Assembly (NCBI GenBank): GCA_964526035.1
Contig: CAZGKE010000168.1
Location: forward strand, 1-7,004
Length of the DNA: 7,004 nt
Direction of reading: 5' to 3'
From: DAOMOD01 sp964526035
GTDB taxonomy: Bacteria; Pseudomonadota; Gammaproteobacteria; Xanthomonadales; BPKI01
Part shown: piece by piece, positions 4,039-7,004 of the stretch
Numbering within the stretch: the first letter of the stretch is position 1
How the letters are laid out: every line of letters starts with the position of its first letter
Translations under genes and position numbers: made by a program
Notes under the pieces: model-generated
Seen by the model: only the letters and a program-made list of their open reading frames with translations
Told to the model about the DNA's origin: nothing
Databases searched by the model: none

Positions 4039-5619
4039 ATGTCCCTGACCATTGGAGTTCCCCGCGAGGTTTATCCGGGGGAGAAGCGGGTGGCCACGGT
4101 GCCCGAGGTGGTGGAGAAGCTCATCAAGCTGGGCTTTGCGGTCACCATTGAGTCTGGTGCCGGCACCGGCGCTGACCTGGATGACGAGGCCTACCGGACC
4201 GCCGGCGCCACGATCGCGCCGGATGCCGCCACCCTCTGGCAGGCGGCCAACATCATCTTCAAGGTGCGCGCGCCGACCGTTGACGAGATCGGCCTGATCA
4301 AGCCCGGCACCACGCTGATCAGCTTCGTCTGGCCGGCCCAGAACCCGGAACTGATGCAGCAGCTGGCCGGCCGTGGGCTCACGGTGCTGGCCATGGACAG
4401 CATCCCCCGCATCTCCCGCGCCCAGAAGATGGATGCGCTGTCCTCGATGGCCAACATCGCTGGTTACCGGGCGGTGATCGAGGCGGCCCACCACTTCGGC
4501 CGCTTCTTCACCGGCCAGATCACCGCCGCCGGCAAGGTACCGCCCGCGAAGGTCTTCGTGATCGGCGCCGGCGTGGCGGGGCTGGCGGCGCTCGGCGCGT
4601 CGGTGAGCCTCGGCGCCATCGTCCGCGCCAACGACACGCGACCGGAGGTGGCCGACCAGGTGAAGTCGATGGGCGCCGAGTTCGTGCCCGTGGACTACCA
4701 GGAGGAGGGCACCGGCGTGGGTGGCTACGCGAAGGTGATGAGCGAGGGTTTCCAGAAGGCGCAGCTGGCCACTTTTGCGAAGCAGGCGGCCGACGTGGAC
4801 ATCATCATCACGACCGCGCTGATCCCGGGCAAGCCGGCACCGAAGCTGATCACCACCGACATGGTGAAGTCGATGCGGGCGGGTAGCGTGATCGTGGATC
4901 TGGCCGCCGAGCAGGGCGGTAACTGCGAGCTGACGGAGCCGGGCCAGGTGGTGATCCGGCACGGTGTCACCATCATCGGCTACACCGACCTGCCGAGCCG
5001 CCTGTCGCGGCAGGCTTCCACGCTCTATGCCACCAACCTGCTGCGCCTTGCCGAGGAGCTGTGCAAGACGAACGATGGGGAGATCAACGTCAACTTCGAG
5101 GACGAAGTGCTCCGGGGCGCCACGGTGATCAAGGCCGGTGAAGTGACCTGGCCACCACCGCCGCCGAAGGTGTTGGTCGCGCCTCCGGCCAGACCCGCCG
5201 CTACGCCGCCAGTGCCGGCGAAGAAGGCCGGCCATGGCACCGGAGCGCCGGCCTCGGCTCGCAGCCTGGCGCTGATCTTTGGCGCCGGGGCACTGCTCTT
5301 CGCCCTGATCGGCGCCTTTGCTCCCGCGTCCTTCCTGGCCCACTTCACGGTCTTCGTGCTGGCCTGCTTCATCGGTTACATGGTCATCTGGAATGTCACC
5401 CCGGCACTGCACACACCGCTGATGAGCGTGACCAACGCCATCTCCAGCATCATTGCCGTCGGCGCGCTGGTGCAGATCGCACCGCCGCTGACGGGATCCG
5501 GCGACCGGCCTGACGGCTGGATCCTGGGCCTCGCGGTGCTGGCACTGACGCTCACCGCCGTCAACATGTTTGGCGGCTTCGCCGTCACCCGCCGCATGCT
5601 CGCGATGTTCCGGAAGTAA
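4039..5619 (+). CDS. pntA: Proton-translocating NAD(P) transhydrogenase subunit alpha
   Basis: The 526-residue protein is slightly longer than E. coli PntA (510). Residues 1 to about 370 form the NAD(H)-binding domain I. It shares its fold with alanine dehydrogenase and opens with IGVPREVYPGEKRVATVPE. It contains the RAQKMDALSSMANIAGYRA block (127-145), the Rossmann motif GAGVAGLAALG (176-186), the acidic NDTRPEV strand end (198-204) and the mobile-loop region around GYTDLPSRLSRQAS (314-327). A Pro/Ala-rich linker (372-397, starting WPPPPPK) joins it to a membrane part with about four helices (409-515). With PntB it couples hydride transfer from NADH to NADP+ to proton re-entry across the inner membrane, supplying NADPH. 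The ATG at 4039 follows GAGGTGG and begins at the conserved N-terminus; upstream frame extension (to 3943) has no family sequence. It lies 10 nt before pntB in the same operon. Confidence 0.97.
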   Translation: MSLTIGVPREVYPGEKRVATVPEVVEKLIKLGFAVTIESGAGTGADLDDEAYRTAGATIAPDAATLWQAANIIFKVRAPTVDEIGLIKPGTTLISFVWPAQNPELMQQLAGRGLTVLAMDSIPRISRAQKMDALSSMANIAGYRAVIEAAHHFGRFFTGQITAAGKVPPAKVFVIGAGVAGLAALGASVSLGAIVRANDTRPEVADQVKSMGAEFVPVDYQEEGTGVGGYAKVMSEGFQKAQLATFAKQAADVDIIITTALIPGKPAPKLITTDMVKSMRAGSVIVDLAAEQGGNCELTEPGQVVIRHGVTIIGYTDLPSRLSRQASTLYATNLLRLAEELCKTNDGEINVNFEDEVLRGATVIKAGEVTWPPPPPKVLVAPPARPAATPPVPAKKAGHGTGAPASARSLALIFGAGALLFALIGAFAPASFLAHFTVFVLACFIGYMVIWNVTPALHTPLMSVTNAISSIIAVGALVQIAPPLTGSGDRPDGWILGLAVLALTLTAVNMFGGFAVTRRMLAMFRK

Positions 5620-5629
5620 GGAGTCACAG

Positions 5630-7004
5630 ATGTCAGCCAGCCTGGCCTCCGTGGCTTACCTCGGCGCCACCCTTCTGTTCATCCTGAGCCTCGGGGGCCT
5701 GTCCAATCCCGAGACCTCCCGTCGCGGCAACCTGTTCGGCATGGCAGGCATGACCATTGCCGTGCTGGCCACTGTACTGGGCCCGCGGGTCACGGCCGCC
5801 GGCCTGCCCTGGATCATCGGTGCCCTGGTGGTGGGCGGCAGCGTCGGCCTGTACGCCGCCCGCAAGGTGCGGATGACCCAGATGCCGGAGCTGGTGGCGC
5901 TGATGCACAGCCTGGTCGGCCTTGCTGCCTGCCTCGTGGGCTTTGCGAGCTACATCGATACCTCCACGGTCTACCTCGGCGCCGAGAAGACCATCCACGA
6001 GGCCGAGATCTACATCGGCGTGCTGATCGGCGCCGTGACCTTCTCCGGTTCGGTGATCGCCTTCGGTAAGCTGTCCGGCAAGATCGGCGGCAAGCCGCTG
6101 CTGCTGCCAGCCCGCCACTGGCTCAATCTCGTCGGCCTGCTGCTGGTGTTCTGGTTTGGCTACGCATTTCTGCAGGCCCCCGACATCGCCTCGGGCATGA
6201 CGCCGCTGATCGTGATGACGGTGATCGCGCTGCTGTTCGGCATCCACATGGTCATGGCGATCGGCGGCGCTGACATGCCAGTGGTGGTGTCCATGCTCAA
6301 CAGCTACTCGGGCTGGGCGGCCGCGGCCACCGGCTTCATGCTGGCCAACGACCTGCTGATCGTCACCGGCGCACTGGTCGGGTCTTCTGGTGCGATCCTC
6401 TCCTACATCATGTGCCGGGCGATGAACCGCAATTTCCTGAGCGTGATCGCCGGCGGCTTCGGCACCGGCGAAGGCGTGACCGCGGCGCCGGGCGCGGAGC
6501 CTGCCGGCGAGGTAACGCCCATCAGCGCGGTGGAGACCGCCGAGCTGCTGCGCGTGGCGAAAAACGTGGTGATCGTGCCCGGTTACGGCATGGCGGTCGC
6601 CCAGGCTCAGCACACGGTTTACGAGATCACGAAGCTGCTGCGTGAGCAGGGCGTGAACGTGCGCTTCGGCATTCACCCGGTCGCCGGCCGCATGCCCGGC
6701 CACATGAATGTGCTGCTGGCCGAGGCCAAGGTGCCCTACGACATCGTGCTGGAGATGGACGAGATCAACGACGACTTCCCGGAAACCGACGTCGCGATGG
6801 TGATCGGCGCCAACGACATCGTGAACCCGGGCGCCGAGGACGATCCGAACAGCCCCATCGCCGGCATGCCGGTGCTGCAGGCCTGGAAAGCGAGGACCTC
6901 CATCGTGATGAAGCGCTCCATGGCCTCCGGCTACGCCGGCGTCGACAACCCGCTCTTCTATAAAGAGAACAACCGCATGCTGTTCGGCGATGCGAAGAAG
7001 ATGC
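5630..7004 (+). CDS. pntB: Proton-translocating NAD(P) transhydrogenase subunit beta (partial, 3' end outside window)
   Basis: The frame is open from the ATG to the window end, giving 458 residues of an expected 460-475, so only a short tail is missing. Residues 1 to about 270 form the membrane domain II with roughly eight to nine helices, including the conserved stretches VRMTQMPELVALMHSLVGLAA and ADMPVVVSMLNSYSGWAAAATGFML. A short linker (about 280-300) leads to the NADP(H)-binding domain III. That domain contains the signature GYGMAVAQAQ (318-327), the IHPVAGRMPGHMNVLLAEA loop, VIGANDIVNP and the KRSMASGYAGVDNPLF block that binds the NADP phosphate and lid. The start is supported by AAGGAG at 5618-5623, which overlaps the pntA stop and lies 6 nt upstream of the ATG. 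This arrangement means pntA and pntB are translated from one message. A long open frame on the opposite strand (5633-6703) is a shadow of this gene. Confidence 0.97.
   Translation, partial: MSASLASVAYLGATLLFILSLGGLSNPETSRRGNLFGMAGMTIAVLATVLGPRVTAAGLPWIIGALVVGGSVGLYAARKVRMTQMPELVALMHSLVGLAACLVGFASYIDTSTVYLGAEKTIHEAEIYIGVLIGAVTFSGSVIAFGKLSGKIGGKPLLLPARHWLNLVGLLLVFWFGYAFLQAPDIASGMTPLIVMTVIALLFGIHMVMAIGGADMPVVVSMLNSYSGWAAAATGFMLANDLLIVTGALVGSSGAILSYIMCRAMNRNFLSVIAGGFGTGEGVTAAPGAEPAGEVTPISAVETAELLRVAKNVVIVPGYGMAVAQAQHTVYEITKLLREQGVNVRFGIHPVAGRMPGHMNVLLAEAKVPYDIVLEMDEINDDFPETDVAMVIGANDIVNPGAEDDPNSPIAGMPVLQAWKARTSIVMKRSMASGYAGVDNPLFYKENNRMLFGDAKKM

Noticed and set aside
3709..5412. 567-residue open frame on the minus strand opposite pntA
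   Set aside because: It is antisense to the well-supported TauE-type and pntA genes, rich in Arg, Gly, His and Asp with no domain pattern, as expected from a GC-rich complementary frame.
5633..6703. 356-residue open frame on the minus strand opposite pntB
   Set aside because: It is a shadow of pntB, which is strongly supported by transhydrogenase motifs; composition is His/Gln/Asp/Arg-rich with no recognisable motif.
1..7004. CRISPR arrays, tRNA or rRNA genes, insertion sequences and attachment sites
   Set aside because: None seen: no regularly spaced long repeats, no cloverleaf-like segments, no transposase motifs or terminal inverted repeats, and base composition looks uniform apart from the short AT-rich operator.

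Overview
The window is GC-rich with strong G/C preference at third codon positions. Gene content and protein style suggest a proteobacterium, probably a high-GC gammaproteobacterium. That placement is an inference from E. coli-like YgaP and PntA/PntB and a BigR-type regulator; nothing here fixes the genus. Nine protein-coding genes are visible, two of them cut by the window edges. No tRNA, rRNA, CRISPR array, insertion sequence or gene-free stretch over 300 bases was seen.

Layout. Positions 1-107 (+) hold the last codons of an unidentified gene. Convergent to it, 118-420 (-) encodes a small lipoprotein of unknown function. Next, on the minus strand, comes a two-gene unit read right to left: an ETHE1/Blh-type metallo-beta-lactamase-fold persulfide dioxygenase (1253-2140), then an RluA-family pseudouridine synthase (510-1250) that starts 2 nt after the dioxygenase stop. 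From the same short divergent intergenic region (2141-2226) a plus-strand unit runs outward: a BigR/SqrR-like ArsR-family repressor with the two cysteines expected of a persulfide sensor (2227-2538), a YgaP-like membrane-anchored rhodanese (2558-3094) and a TauE/SafE-family exporter (3110-3904). After a 134-bp spacer with a plausible promoter come pntA (4039-5619) and pntB (5630 to past the window end), the two subunits of the proton-translocating NAD(P) transhydrogenase.

How they work together. The centre reads as a compact reactive-sulfur detoxification circuit. The repressor would sense persulfide through a Cys-Cys switch. The dioxygenase would oxidise glutathione persulfide to sulfite, the rhodanese would move sulfane sulfur, and the TauE-type carrier would export sulfite or a related sulfur anion. 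The 86-bp divergent region contains two 13-bp direct repeats with a 15-bp period, each with a TTAG-N6-CTA dyad. They overlap the predicted -10 elements of two face-to-face sigma70-like promoters, as expected for an autoregulated divergent operator. The module's components are known families. The less usual points are the tight linkage of an RNA-modifying enzyme to the dioxygenase and the split of rhodanese and dioxygenase onto opposite sides of one operator. PntAB is probably an independent NADPH-supply operon.
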